From UBA11865 sp035686605 (lineage in GTDB: Bacteria; Chloroflexota; Anaerolineae; Promineifilales; Promineifilaceae), in the NCBI GenBank assembly GCA_035686605.1, contig DASRZI010000349.1, positions 1 to 30,632 on the forward strand: a stretch of DNA of 30,632 bases. The letters run 5' to 3'. Below the pieces are notes generated by a model. It was not told the origin of the DNA and did no database searches. It worked only from the letters and a program-made list of their open reading frames with translations. This document shows positions 1 through 6,933 of the stretch, piece after piece; the first letter of the stretch is position 1, and every line of letters starts with the position of its first letter. The position numbers and the translations under genes are program-made.

Positions 1-510
1 CTGGAACAGGCGGGTTATAAACGATGGGTTTGTCGGGCGAATGCTCTTGATTCGAAGATCTCGTAAATTGGCATCAACGGTATAGGTTTTTTGTATAGCC
101 ATTCCCACCGGTCTTGCGGCAATCAGAGATATCATGACCGCCAGCGTAGCCATGGGTAGGGCCGCGATCACCCCAGCAAATCCCAGCGTCGAACGTCTTT
201 GACGTTTCATCTCAAGAGCAAAACTGGCCTGGGCGGTAAGCGCTGTCATGGCTGCGGTCGTTAGAAGTACGGTGCCGCAGGTAGGATGAAGACCAAGTTT
301 CGATTCACCTGCCTGCAATCGGCGGTAAGCATCTTCGACGGCGTCATAGACCTCTTCGTCGCTCACGTCACCAAAGATATTAAGGTTAAAGCCACCTGGT
401 GCGGAATTACCCTGAGCGCTGAATCCCTTATGCCTTTCGCTAAGGACATTGATTGATGCGTGTTCAAGTGCATGGTTACGCCGGGTTCGATCGATCAAAT
501 CATTTGACAT
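1..510 (-). CDS. DUF6391-like membrane protein (C-terminus beyond the window)
   Basis: This reading frame runs open to the left edge, so only the first 170 codons are present. It begins at an ATG (508-510) preceded by a GGAGA Shine-Dalgarno seven bases upstream. The N-terminus contains R-x-N-H-A-L-E-H-A, which I recognise as the hallmark of the DUF6391 family, and then a G-x-L-H-P-T-C-G-T segment near residue 80. A hydrophobic stretch around residues 108-134 looks like one or two membrane segments. It is the third gene of a minus-strand run after the DUF711 gene and murE, 61 bases past the murE stop, so co-transcription is likely. No biochemical function is known to me for the family. The family call is from memory of the motif; the reading frame itself is secure. 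Confidence 0.7.
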   Translation of the reverse strand, partial: MSNDLIDRTRRNHALEHASINVLSERHKGFSAQGNSAPGGFNLNIFGDVSDEEVYDAVEDAYRRLQAGESKLGLHPTCGTVLLTTAAMTALTAQASFALEMKRQRRSTLGFAGVIAALPMATLAVMISLIAARPVGMAIQKTYTVDANLRDLRIKSIRPTNPSFITRLFQ

Positions 511-571
511 AATGTTCTCCAGTGTTATTCCTCTCTGTGCGCATCCGAGAGCTTATCATGCATGCAGTCGT

Positions 572-2206
572 CTAGCCATCTTCGAAAGTTGGCAGACCCA
601 AGTTGATCATGGGCTTGCCGCTCAGAAAAGCCTCTACCGCAGTTAGAGCCGCGTGTCGATCATCCCACGGGTATTCGGTCGTATCGAAACACATTGACTG
701 CTCATGACCTTTACCGCAGACGAGGATGAGATCATTGGGTTGGGCTAGGGAGAGGGCGAAGTGAATTGCCCGGCCCCTATCTCTTACTCGCCAAAAGTTC
801 TTGCCCTCGATCCCTCCTTGGCTGCGGCATCCATCGGCCATCATGGTTAAGATATCTGCTAGTGACTCTGTCCTGGGATCTTCTGCAGTTAGGACGGTGA
901 AGTCGGCATCGCGGGTGGAGATTTCAGCCATAATTCTTCTCTTAGCCACATCCCTTTTTCCAGCGCTGCCGAAAACCGTGATGATCCGCCCTTCGGTCAT
1001 AGATCTGGCGGCCCCAATCGCCTTTTCCAATCCATTAGGCGTGTGAGCAAAATCGACCATGAGCAGAAAATCCAACCCACTTTCAATTTGCTCCATCCGG
1101 CCATTGAGAACATCAGTGGCACCGATGCCTCGAGATATTTCCTCCGGGGAAAGACCAAGGATGTGTCCCACACCAGCCGCAGCCAGCATATTGTATACGT
1201 TGAACTCGCCGACCAAGGTGCTCTCAACAAGAAAACTGCGACCGGCGACGTCGGGCAGATGCAGGTTGTATCTTGTTCGATCAGGTGAATAGACGATTTC
1301 CCTGGCGACGATGTCTCCGTCTTGATGGATGGAGTATGTCAGCCGCTTGGCATCAAATACTTGCGACAAACTCTCAAAAGAGCCGTCGTCGAGGTTGAGA
1401 AGCGCCGTCTTTTGAATGCCGCCTTTCTCGCTTCTTCCGGAACTTAGTTTCCATCTAGGCGTGTCCAGGCCTGTAAAAAGACTCGCTTTGGCGTTGAAGT
1501 AGCCTTCGTAATCGCCGTGGTAATCGAGGTGTTCGTGAGTGATATTGGTAACTACCGCCAAGTCAAAATCAATGGCATCAACTCGATGTTGGGCGAGGCT
1601 ATGGGATGTGACCTCCAATACGCAATGCGTTAGGCCAGCATCAACCATCTCTCGAAGATACCGTTGGATAATCGGAGCCTCCGGTGTGGTTACGTGCAAG
1701 GCGAGGGGTTCTTCGCTATCGGCTATACTTGCCTTTATGGTGCTAAGCATGCCCGACCGGATGCCAGCAGATTGCAGCATTTCAAAGATAATGTTGGTAG
1801 TAGTAGTTTTACCATCGGTTCCCGTTACGCCGATCATGGTCAAGTGCTGGCTTGGAAAACGGAACATAGCAGCGGACAGCCAGGCCTCGGTGATGGCTGA
1901 ATCCTCAACCTGTATGTAGGGCACACTGCCCAATTGAATATCCAGCTCTTCTTTGGCTCGTTGTCCGATGATCAAGCTGGCGCCCTTGGCGATGGCCTTT
2001 TCGATAAATGGATGACCATCTGATTCCGTCCTGACCCGAGCCACAAAACAACTTCCAAGCTTTACATAATCTGTATGCTCGACGATGTCCGTTATCTGGA
2101 CGTCCCTGTCATACAACGCCGGAGGTTGCGGAAGCGATGTGCCAGCTACGGCTTCACTCCAGCGACCAGTTAGGTCGCTGAGATTAATGGTTTCGATATC
2201 TTCCAT
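572..2206 (-). CDS. murE: MurE-type UDP-N-acetylmuramyl peptide ligase
   Basis: Cytoplasmic ATP-dependent ligase of the Mur family, expected to add the third amino acid of the peptidoglycan stem peptide to UDP-MurNAc-L-Ala-D-Glu. The three Mur domains are visible: an N-terminal UDP-binding part, a central ATPase with the P-loop GVTGTDGKTTT (about residues 122-133) followed by T-N-I-T-H-E-H-L-D-Y-H-G and the A-K-A-S-L-F lysine region, and a C-terminal part with G-S-A-G-K-R-D. The amino-acid selector motif, D-N-P-R in diaminopimelate-adding MurE, reads E-D-P-R here near residue 441. I chose the ATG at 2204-2206 because GGAG lies five bases upstream; an upstream in-frame TTG at 2224 lacks a ribosome site. 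The gene begins 25 bases after the DUF711 stop. No other mur genes are nearby, so assignment rests on the protein alone. Confidence 0.88.
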   Translation of the reverse strand: MEDIETINLSDLTGRWSEAVAGTSLPQPPALYDRDVQITDIVEHTDYVKLGSCFVARVRTESDGHPFIEKAIAKGASLIIGQRAKEELDIQLGSVPYIQVEDSAITEAWLSAAMFRFPSQHLTMIGVTGTDGKTTTTNIIFEMLQSAGIRSGMLSTIKASIADSEEPLALHVTTPEAPIIQRYLREMVDAGLTHCVLEVTSHSLAQHRVDAIDFDLAVVTNITHEHLDYHGDYEGYFNAKASLFTGLDTPRWKLSSGRSEKGGIQKTALLNLDDGSFESLSQVFDAKRLTYSIHQDGDIVAREIVYSPDRTRYNLHLPDVAGRSFLVESTLVGEFNVYNMLAAAGVGHILGLSPEEISRGIGATDVLNGRMEQIESGLDFLLMVDFAHTPNGLEKAIGAARSMTEGRIITVFGSAGKRDVAKRRIMAEISTRDADFTVLTAEDPRTESLADILTMMADGCRSQGGIEGKNFWRVRDRGRAIHFALSLAQPNDLILVCGKGHEQSMCFDTTEYPWDDRHAALTAVEAFLSGKPMINLGLPTFEDG

Positions 2207-2231
2207 ACCCACTCCAGAAGCCAAAAACCCT

Positions 2232-3437
2232 CTACTTGCCCTGCACCGCCCGAATGGATCTGAACTGCAAACGGGACACCTGATTCAATAGATGGTCAAG
2301 ACCTTCATCCACGATTGGCATCACTTTGCCGTCGGCGAAATAATCGAATTCAAAATGTACAGGATCGCCCGCCCTTAAGCCGGGCAGGGGCAGCAGTCGG
2401 GCCGTGAGCGGCTTATTCAAACGAACTGCCAGGGCCGCGACGTCCATCAGAATTGCGGTGAGGGTATCCTTGCGAATATCTCCTGGCAAGGGGACCGTGT
2501 CGAGTCCAATGCCACAGACGGCGGCATAGCTAAGTAGCTCGCCTATTGAAAGAACTCCTTCTCCCGCGCGTGAGGCTAAAACCGTATCTTCTAGAACCGT
2601 CAACATCAAACCGGAGAATCCGCAGCTCGGATAAACTGCCCTGTCTATAGCTTCGGCGATAAAGGCGGCGGCGAATAAGCTGCCGGGTGCGCCGATCCAG
2701 GGTATACCCAATGCCTCTAGAGCTGCCGTGGCGCTCGAATTGGCAGTGGGGAAGGGTGCCGGCGTAAAGTCTATTCCGCTGCAAGGGATACCAAATCTGG
2801 ATGAAAGATCTTCGGCAACTTTCGCTAGCTTGCCCGCTTCGGTTTCAATGGTTTGAATAAGAATGCTCCTGGCTTCTGCCAGGCTTCCGGCTGACCTAAT
2901 GGCGTCCAAAAGAATGTCAGCCGATTCAACAGCGATAGCAAAGTGAACATCCCCTCCATCATGGTAAGCGACTGGGAAAAATGGTGAACCCGGTGGGCAA
3001 TTAGCCAGAGCAGCCAGGTAGAGGTTTTTAAAGCCATCGGGTTGGAGGACGCTCACTCGCCTGATGATTTCCGCCATCGCCTGGCAGCGGCCGATGTCAA
3101 CATGCCCCGCCAAATCGGCGATCTCACCGCTAACAAACAACCGGTCGCTGCTGGAGACAATCTCCGGAATAAGGTCCAGCCAGCTTGCGTCGTGTCGCAG
3201 CTGAACACAGCCCAGCGAAACATAGTCGGCTCCGATTTCCCTACCTCTCTCTTCGACCTCCTTGGCCTGCAGAGACGTAAAATGAGATGTTTTCCACCAT
3301 GACGGGAATGGGCGCGTGGCAATTCTGATACTCTGAACCGGTACATGAAAGGCTTCTCGAGCCGCGCCGGCAAAGGCAGCCGTCCTCGAGGTCAACTGGT
3401 CCAAGCCGGCAAATAAGGTAATCGTTCGAATTTTCAT
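2232..3437 (-). CDS. DUF711 (UPF0210) family protein
   Basis: 401-residue protein of the DUF711 family, whose members are related in fold to the glycyl-radical PFL group but lack an established role. The C-terminal half carries the conserved family blocks T-P-A-P-F-P-T, G-I-P-W-I-G-A-P-G-S-L-F-A-A-A-F, Y-P-S-C-G-F-S-G-L-M-L-T-V-L-E-D and L-P-G-D-I. The start ATG at 3435-3437 is preceded by GAGAGG three bases away. It is the first gene of the minus-strand run leading into murE and the DUF6391-like gene and is divergent from the 3488 gene, with 50 bases between. It is somewhat shorter than the roughly 450-residue family members I remember. Pairing with murE may only reflect operon convenience; I infer no functional link. 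Confidence 0.8.
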   Translation of the reverse strand: MKIRTITLFAGLDQLTSRTAAFAGAAREAFHVPVQSIRIATRPFPSWWKTSHFTSLQAKEVEERGREIGADYVSLGCVQLRHDASWLDLIPEIVSSSDRLFVSGEIADLAGHVDIGRCQAMAEIIRRVSVLQPDGFKNLYLAALANCPPGSPFFPVAYHDGGDVHFAIAVESADILLDAIRSAGSLAEARSILIQTIETEAGKLAKVAEDLSSRFGIPCSGIDFTPAPFPTANSSATAALEALGIPWIGAPGSLFAAAFIAEAIDRAVYPSCGFSGLMLTVLEDTVLASRAGEGVLSIGELLSYAAVCGIGLDTVPLPGDIRKDTLTAILMDVAALAVRLNKPLTARLLPLPGLRAGDPVHFEFDYFADGKVMPIVDEGLDHLLNQVSRLQFRSIRAVQGK

Positions 3438-3449
3438 AGACCTCTCAGT

Positions 3450-3477
3450 TTGACAGATTTCTTCCCCTGGTTAGAAT
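3450..3477 (+). promoter_or_regulatory. Promoter of the 3488 gene, near-leaderless
   Basis: A perfect TTGACA at 3450-3455, a 16-base spacer and TAGAAT at 3472-3477. Transcription would begin near 3484, only about four bases before the ATG at 3488, and there is no Shine-Dalgarno sequence. The expected transcript is therefore leaderless or nearly so. Confidence 0.65.
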
Positions 3478-3487
3478 CGCTTCTCGT

Positions 3488-3850
3488 ATGACAACACCTA
3501 CAAGCTCCTCACGACGAAAGCGACGTTCGAATCAAATGACGGGATTGACTCCCGAGATAGTGACGGCGTCGTTCGTCGTCTGTCCTCGCTGTAGTTTCTT
3601 TCTAAGCGGCTATAAGCTGATTCAAACTGATTTTACCGATGCCGTGGCAAAGAGCGATGATGGATGGCTTGACCTAACATGGAGCCATGAAACCCGCCGC
3701 CTGGTCCTCAAAACTTACGGCTATCGAATTGACGAAGCCACAATCCATCACGAGGGACTTTGCCGGGAATGCCAGCGTGTCTTTGTTTTTGGCACGACGG
3801 AAGAAGAAATCAAGAGTTCCTTTTTCCGGATCGAGGTCGTACCCGGTTAG
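3488..3850 (+). CDS. Small zinc-ribbon-like protein of unknown function
   Basis: 120-residue protein with a basic, Arg-rich N-terminus (about residues 9-15) followed by C-P-R-C near residue 32 and C-R-E-C near residue 93. Two such CxxC pairs are typical of a zinc-binding knuckle, here separated by about 60 residues of mixed strand and helix. I do not recognise a named family. It is divergent from the DUF711 gene and convergent with the RNA methyltransferase gene, whose stop is 18 bases past its own. The ATG at 3488 sits directly behind a good promoter with almost no leader, which supports this start. A nucleic-acid or protein-contact role is possible because of the zinc pairs, but this is inference only. 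Confidence 0.7.
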   Translation: MTTPTSSSRRKRRSNQMTGLTPEIVTASFVVCPRCSFFLSGYKLIQTDFTDAVAKSDDGWLDLTWSHETRRLVLKTYGYRIDEATIHHEGLCRECQRVFVFGTTEEEIKSSFFRIEVVPG

Positions 3851-3867
3851 ACACCATACAACCAACA

Positions 3868-4650
3868 CTACTCGCTTCCAACATATCGTCTTTGGCGTAG
3901 GCTCTCGAATAAGATTACCCCAGTTGCTACGGCCACATTGAGCGAGTCCATCTCTCGTTCCATCGGAATAGATACCCTGCCATCGAACATCTTTTGAGCC
4001 GTGATGCTAGCCCCATTTGCCTCGCTGCCGATGATGAGCGACGACGGCGAAGTCCAATCGATCTGATGGTAACTAACGTGGTTTCCAGCAGCGGCGATCC
4101 AGTTACTCATCTGGGAGGTCTCTGCTTCAATCTGCGGCCAACTGAGACGTTGAACAGCAATTTGTAGATGCGCGCCCATACTGCCCCTGACCACCTTGGG
4201 ATTGTAGGCATCAACGCATTCTGGAGCTAGGATCACCCTATTAATGCCCGCTGCCGCCGCGGTCCGGATCATGGTGCCGAGATTTCCGGGGTCCGATATG
4301 CCATCTGCTATCAGGAACATGGTCGGATTCTCAGGCGGCAAGATCTCTATGAAGGAAACGATGGCGATAACCCCTTCGGACGTTTCGAGCTCGCTGATGC
4401 CTTTCATAACCTCAAAGCTTACTTCCGACTTTTCGCAGGATAATTTGTCGAGCAATTGGCGATGATCACGCGAGGCGCCCCATTCCTCAGTATAGAGTAC
4501 TAATCGCTGTTCGCACTCGGATCGAACTGTCTCGCTCAGCCAGCGAGTACCCTCGGCAACGAATGCTTGCTCCTGCCTTCTAAAACGTCCGCTGCTCTGC
4601 AGCCGGCGGACAGTTTTGATCTTCGGGTTTTGCTGGCTTACGATCATCAT
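3868..4650 (-). CDS. TrmH/SpoU-family RNA 2'-O-ribose methyltransferase
   Basis: 260-residue SPOUT-class enzyme that would transfer a methyl group from S-adenosylmethionine to a ribose 2'-OH in rRNA or tRNA. The N-terminal third is the substrate-binding SpoU_sub_bind type, with N-P-K-I-K at the start and the F-V-A-E-G-T-R-W block near residues 29-37. The three SPOUT motifs are present: D-P-G-N-L-G-T-M-I-R-T-A-A-A-A-G, L-I-I-G-S-E-A-N-G-A-S and I-P-M-E-R-E-M-D-S-L-N-V-A-V-A-T. The Asn, Glu, Ser and Asn residues of the knot are kept. The start has no Shine-Dalgarno; an inverted repeat (4651-4667) sits immediately upstream. The modified nucleotide cannot be told from sequence alone; the RlmB/TsnR-like group is the nearest. 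Confidence 0.88.
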   Translation of the reverse strand: MMIVSQQNPKIKTVRRLQSSGRFRRQEQAFVAEGTRWLSETVRSECEQRLVLYTEEWGASRDHRQLLDKLSCEKSEVSFEVMKGISELETSEGVIAIVSFIEILPPENPTMFLIADGISDPGNLGTMIRTAAAAGINRVILAPECVDAYNPKVVRGSMGAHLQIAVQRLSWPQIEAETSQMSNWIAAAGNHVSYHQIDWTSPSSLIIGSEANGASITAQKMFDGRVSIPMEREMDSLNVAVATGVILFESLRQRRYVGSE

Positions 4651-4667
4651 TACTTTTACATAAAGTA
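4651..4667. promoter_or_regulatory. Inverted repeat TACTTT-N5-AAAGTA upstream of trmH-like gene
   Basis: A 17-base element TACTTTTACATAAAGTA with perfect six-base arms, abutting the start codon of the RNA methyltransferase gene. Its core TTTACATAAAG recurs at other intergenic places in the window (6807, 27593). It could be an operator or a promoter element; the sequence alone does not decide. Confidence 0.4.
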
Positions 4668-5147
4668 CCGACTGAATAAGGAAATGTTTCTATTTTCTTG
4701 ATATTGAAACTGAGCAGTTCAGACTATCACTATTCTATTTTACCGTCTTTATATCAAATACTTGAATCCATCCAGCGTCAGCGACAGCGATGGACAAGAA
4801 CCGTCGATATCGGCTAAACTATCGGTACACTTGTTCTTGAGAAGGAAGATGGTGATTGTGAGCGACTTCCAGACGAAAATTCAGTTCCAAAAGTCGAAAA
4901 TGGGCGAGCGTACGTCGTTACTCCCTGAAATTAGGCCTGTACCAGAAAAGGGGAAAACCCGTAAATTGGTGGCAATAACTCAGGACAACCTGCAAAATTG
5001 CCGATGCCATCTTGTCAGCATCAACCGAAAGACCTTTGATTCGGGGATAGATTATAGATGATTGAACGAGCACAATTCAGGAAGAGCGATCCTAATGATT
5101 AGTCGACATAATGTTGTTGTAGATTTCATTCAAATAGGGAGTTGCCA
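4668..5147. other. 480-base divergent intergenic region
   Basis: AT-rich spacer between the RNA methyltransferase and CBS-ACT genes. An open frame at 4762-5061 (TTG start; internal ATG at 4849 behind a close AAGGAAG) gives a 70-99 residue peptide with no recognisable motif, which I do not accept as a gene. GACATAATGT at 5105-5114 carries a -10-like CATAAT about 35 bases before the CBS-ACT start. Nothing else stands out. Confidence 0.5.
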
Positions 5148-5792
5148 ATGTTAGTTAAAGAGAGAATGTCAACACCGGTCATTTCCGTGGCCCCTGATCT
5201 GCCCATCATGGAGGCTCTAAGCCTCATGAGGAGAGAGCAGATTCGCAGGACTCCAGTGATGAAAAACGGGAAAATGGTTGGTATTGTTTCAGAGAAAGAT
5301 TTGCTGGATGCCTCGCCATCTGATGCAACGTCGCTAAGCGTTTGGGAGATAAGTTACCTGCTTAGCCGTGTCCCTGTCAGCGATGTGATGACGAAGGACG
5401 TGTTTACCTTGGAAGAGGACACACCTATTGAGGAAGCGGCCATGATCATGGTCGATAACAAACTCGGTGGATTGCCGGTGGTGCGTGGTAAGGCGGTAGT
5501 TGGGTTAATTACGGAAACCGACCTTTTTAAGTGTTTCCTCGAGCTTATGGGCGCCCGCGAACTCGGTGTTCGGGTCACAGCAATTGTAATTGATGAACCA
5601 GGCGTTCTAGCGAGTATATCCAATGCCATCACCGATGCCGGGGGAAACTTCATCTCCTTCGGCACATTTTCGGGTCAAGATCTGGCTCATCGTGAAATCG
5701 TTTTTAAGGTGTCGGACATCGACCGGAATGACGTATTAGAGGTGGTAACTCCCTTGGTCGAGCGGATTGTCGACATTCGCGATTGCTGCTAA
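5148..5792 (+). CDS. CBS-CBS-ACT domain protein (AcuB-like)
   Basis: 214-residue cytoplasmic sensor-type protein. A pair of CBS motifs fills about residues 1-135: the first contains M-S-T-P-V-I-S-V-A-P and G-I-V-S-E-K-D-L-L, the second contains V-M-T-K-D-V-F-T-L and G-L-I-T-E-T-D-L-F-K. An ACT domain follows (about 140-214), with E-P-G-V-L-A-S-I-S-N-A-I. Such Bateman modules bind adenine nucleotides, and ACT domains usually bind amino acids, so it is probably a regulator or an allosteric subunit rather than an enzyme. I chose ATG 5148 because AGGGAG lies six bases upstream; a TTG at 5142 overlaps that site. It is followed after 61 bases by the UbiA gene, which has its own promoter. The name AcuB is given to similar proteins in Bacillus, where the role is not clear. 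Confidence 0.87.
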   Translation: MLVKERMSTPVISVAPDLPIMEALSLMRREQIRRTPVMKNGKMVGIVSEKDLLDASPSDATSLSVWEISYLLSRVPVSDVMTKDVFTLEEDTPIEEAAMIMVDNKLGGLPVVRGKAVVGLITETDLFKCFLELMGARELGVRVTAIVIDEPGVLASISNAITDAGGNFISFGTFSGQDLAHREIVFKVSDIDRNDVLEVVTPLVERIVDIRDCC

Positions 5793-5799
5793 TCAGCCT

Positions 5800-5828
5800 T
5801 TGCTTGCACTGCGCTAGACGATTATAAT
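5800..5828 (+). promoter_or_regulatory. Promoter of the UbiA gene
   Basis: TTGCTT at 5800-5805, a 17-base spacer and a perfect TATAAT at 5823-5828. The -10 box overlaps the upstream ATG at 5827, so a transcript from here could not include that codon. This argues for the GTG start at 5854, which has GGAGG at 5841-5845. Confidence 0.6.
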
Positions 5829-5853
5829 GGGGCGAAATAAGGAGGCCTTCGCC

Positions 5854-6690
5854 GTGAACAAGCTACGGGCCCTTTACAGATTGGCTCGACCCTTTAATGC
5901 AATATCTGGTGCCCTGGCGGTGTTTCTGGGCGGCTATGTTGCTCGAACAGGAGCCTGGGACAAGGTAGCTATGGCGGCGCTGGTCACACTTTTAATGACG
6001 GGAGCCGGCAACGCCTGGAATGACTATCTCGACGTCGAGATAGACAAGATAAACCAACCCCATCGAGTTCTACCGTCAGGTCTAGTTAGGCCCCAAGTAG
6101 CCTGGATATTTGCCCTGGTCTTGACGGGTCTTGCGCTTGTAATTGCCGCGTTTATCAATCTGCCCTCGTTCATCGTGGCTCTAGTGGCGGCAACAATTCT
6201 GCTTGTTTACTCCTGGAAGCTAAAAAGCACGGTGCTGGTGGGCAATGCGACGGTGGCTGCTATGTCAGCCTTGAGCATTATCTTCGGCGGCATTGCCGCT
6301 GGTAATGTGGTTCCAACCCTTCTGCTAGCTTTCATAGTCGCGGTCGCCATCATGGGCAGGGAAGTCTTGAAGACCCTCGCCGATTACGAAGGTGATCTGC
6401 GCCAGCGAGTCCGGACCATTTCAACTGCCTGGGGTAGAAGACCGGCACGAATCGTCTTCTTCCTTTTCGCCGCGGCGACCGGCTGGGTGATGATGCTTCC
6501 CTATCTTCTAGATGTCTATAAACCTGTATACGCATATATCGTCGCCCTGGGAGTCTATCCCGTTCTTTTTTACGCGGTGACAAAAGTGACCCGCTTATCA
6601 ACCGGGCGTCAGCTTGAACGCGTGAGCCAGGTTATGAAGCTGGACTTTCTCGTCTGGTTCGTAGCCGTTTTATTGGGAGCCTCTGTTTAG
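5854..6690 (+). CDS. UbiA-family prenyltransferase, DGGGP synthase-like
   Basis: 278-residue integral membrane enzyme with eight or nine hydrophobic helices. The first Asp-rich motif reads N-D-Y-L-D-V-E-I-D-K-I-N-Q-P-H-R-V-L-P-S-G and the second contains L-A-D-Y-E-G-D, the signature pair of UbiA enzymes that bind prenyl diphosphate through magnesium. The I-N-Q-P-H-R-x-L-P-S-G form is closest, as I remember it, to geranylgeranylglyceryl-phosphate geranylgeranyltransferases and chlorophyll-type synthases rather than to UbiA, MenA or CtaB. The acceptor substrate is therefore uncertain: an ether lipid precursor, a quinone ring or another polyprenyl acceptor. The GTG start is preferred over an upstream ATG because of GGAGG eight bases before it and the position of the promoter. 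It converges with the polyphosphate kinase gene 243 bases away. Confidence 0.85.
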   Translation: MNKLRALYRLARPFNAISGALAVFLGGYVARTGAWDKVAMAALVTLLMTGAGNAWNDYLDVEIDKINQPHRVLPSGLVRPQVAWIFALVLTGLALVIAAFINLPSFIVALVAATILLVYSWKLKSTVLVGNATVAAMSALSIIFGGIAAGNVVPTLLLAFIVAVAIMGREVLKTLADYEGDLRQRVRTISTAWGRRPARIVFFLFAAATGWVMMLPYLLDVYKPVYAYIVALGVYPVLFYAVTKVTRLSTGRQLERVSQVMKLDFLVWFVAVLLGASV

Positions 6691-6806
6691 AATCTGTCGA
6701 CGTACCAACTAATACCCCTCTGACCACTGCAGTTTGGTCCAAACCCCATCACCATCAATAGGTTCATATTCTGTCCTGAAAGCTAATGGGCTTGCTCCAT
6801 CTATTA

Positions 6807-6910
6807 CTTTACATAAAAACGAGGTTTGAAGACGAATAGGTTTACTGGTGAGTCGGATGAGGAGTTATTCCAAGGGGATGATTTTATAGAGAATAAGTGT
6901 ACATAAAGTT
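6807..6910. promoter_or_regulatory. Two ACATAAA motif copies between ubiA-like and ppk genes
   Basis: CTTTACATAAA at 6807-6817 and TACATAAAGTT at 6900-6910 lie in the 243-base convergent gap between the UbiA gene and ppk. They match the motif seen upstream of the trmH-like gene and trpB. Their place between two gene ends, not starts, is unexpected for a promoter. No clear terminator hairpin is visible in this gap. Confidence 0.3.
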
Positions 6911-6933
6911 GAGAAAGTTGTGTTGAAGTGAAA

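Noticed and set aside
2085..2291. Short plus-strand frame across the DUF711/murE junction
   Set aside because: It is antisense to two well-supported genes and has no ribosome site.
4762..5061. 99-codon open frame in the long gap before the CBS-ACT gene
   Set aside because: TTG start without a ribosome site and no recognisable motif. The internal ATG at 4849 has AAGGAAG too close. Composition does not look coding.
5827..6690. UbiA start at ATG 5827
   Set aside because: The codon overlaps a perfect -10 box; GTG 5854 has GGAGG at a good distance.
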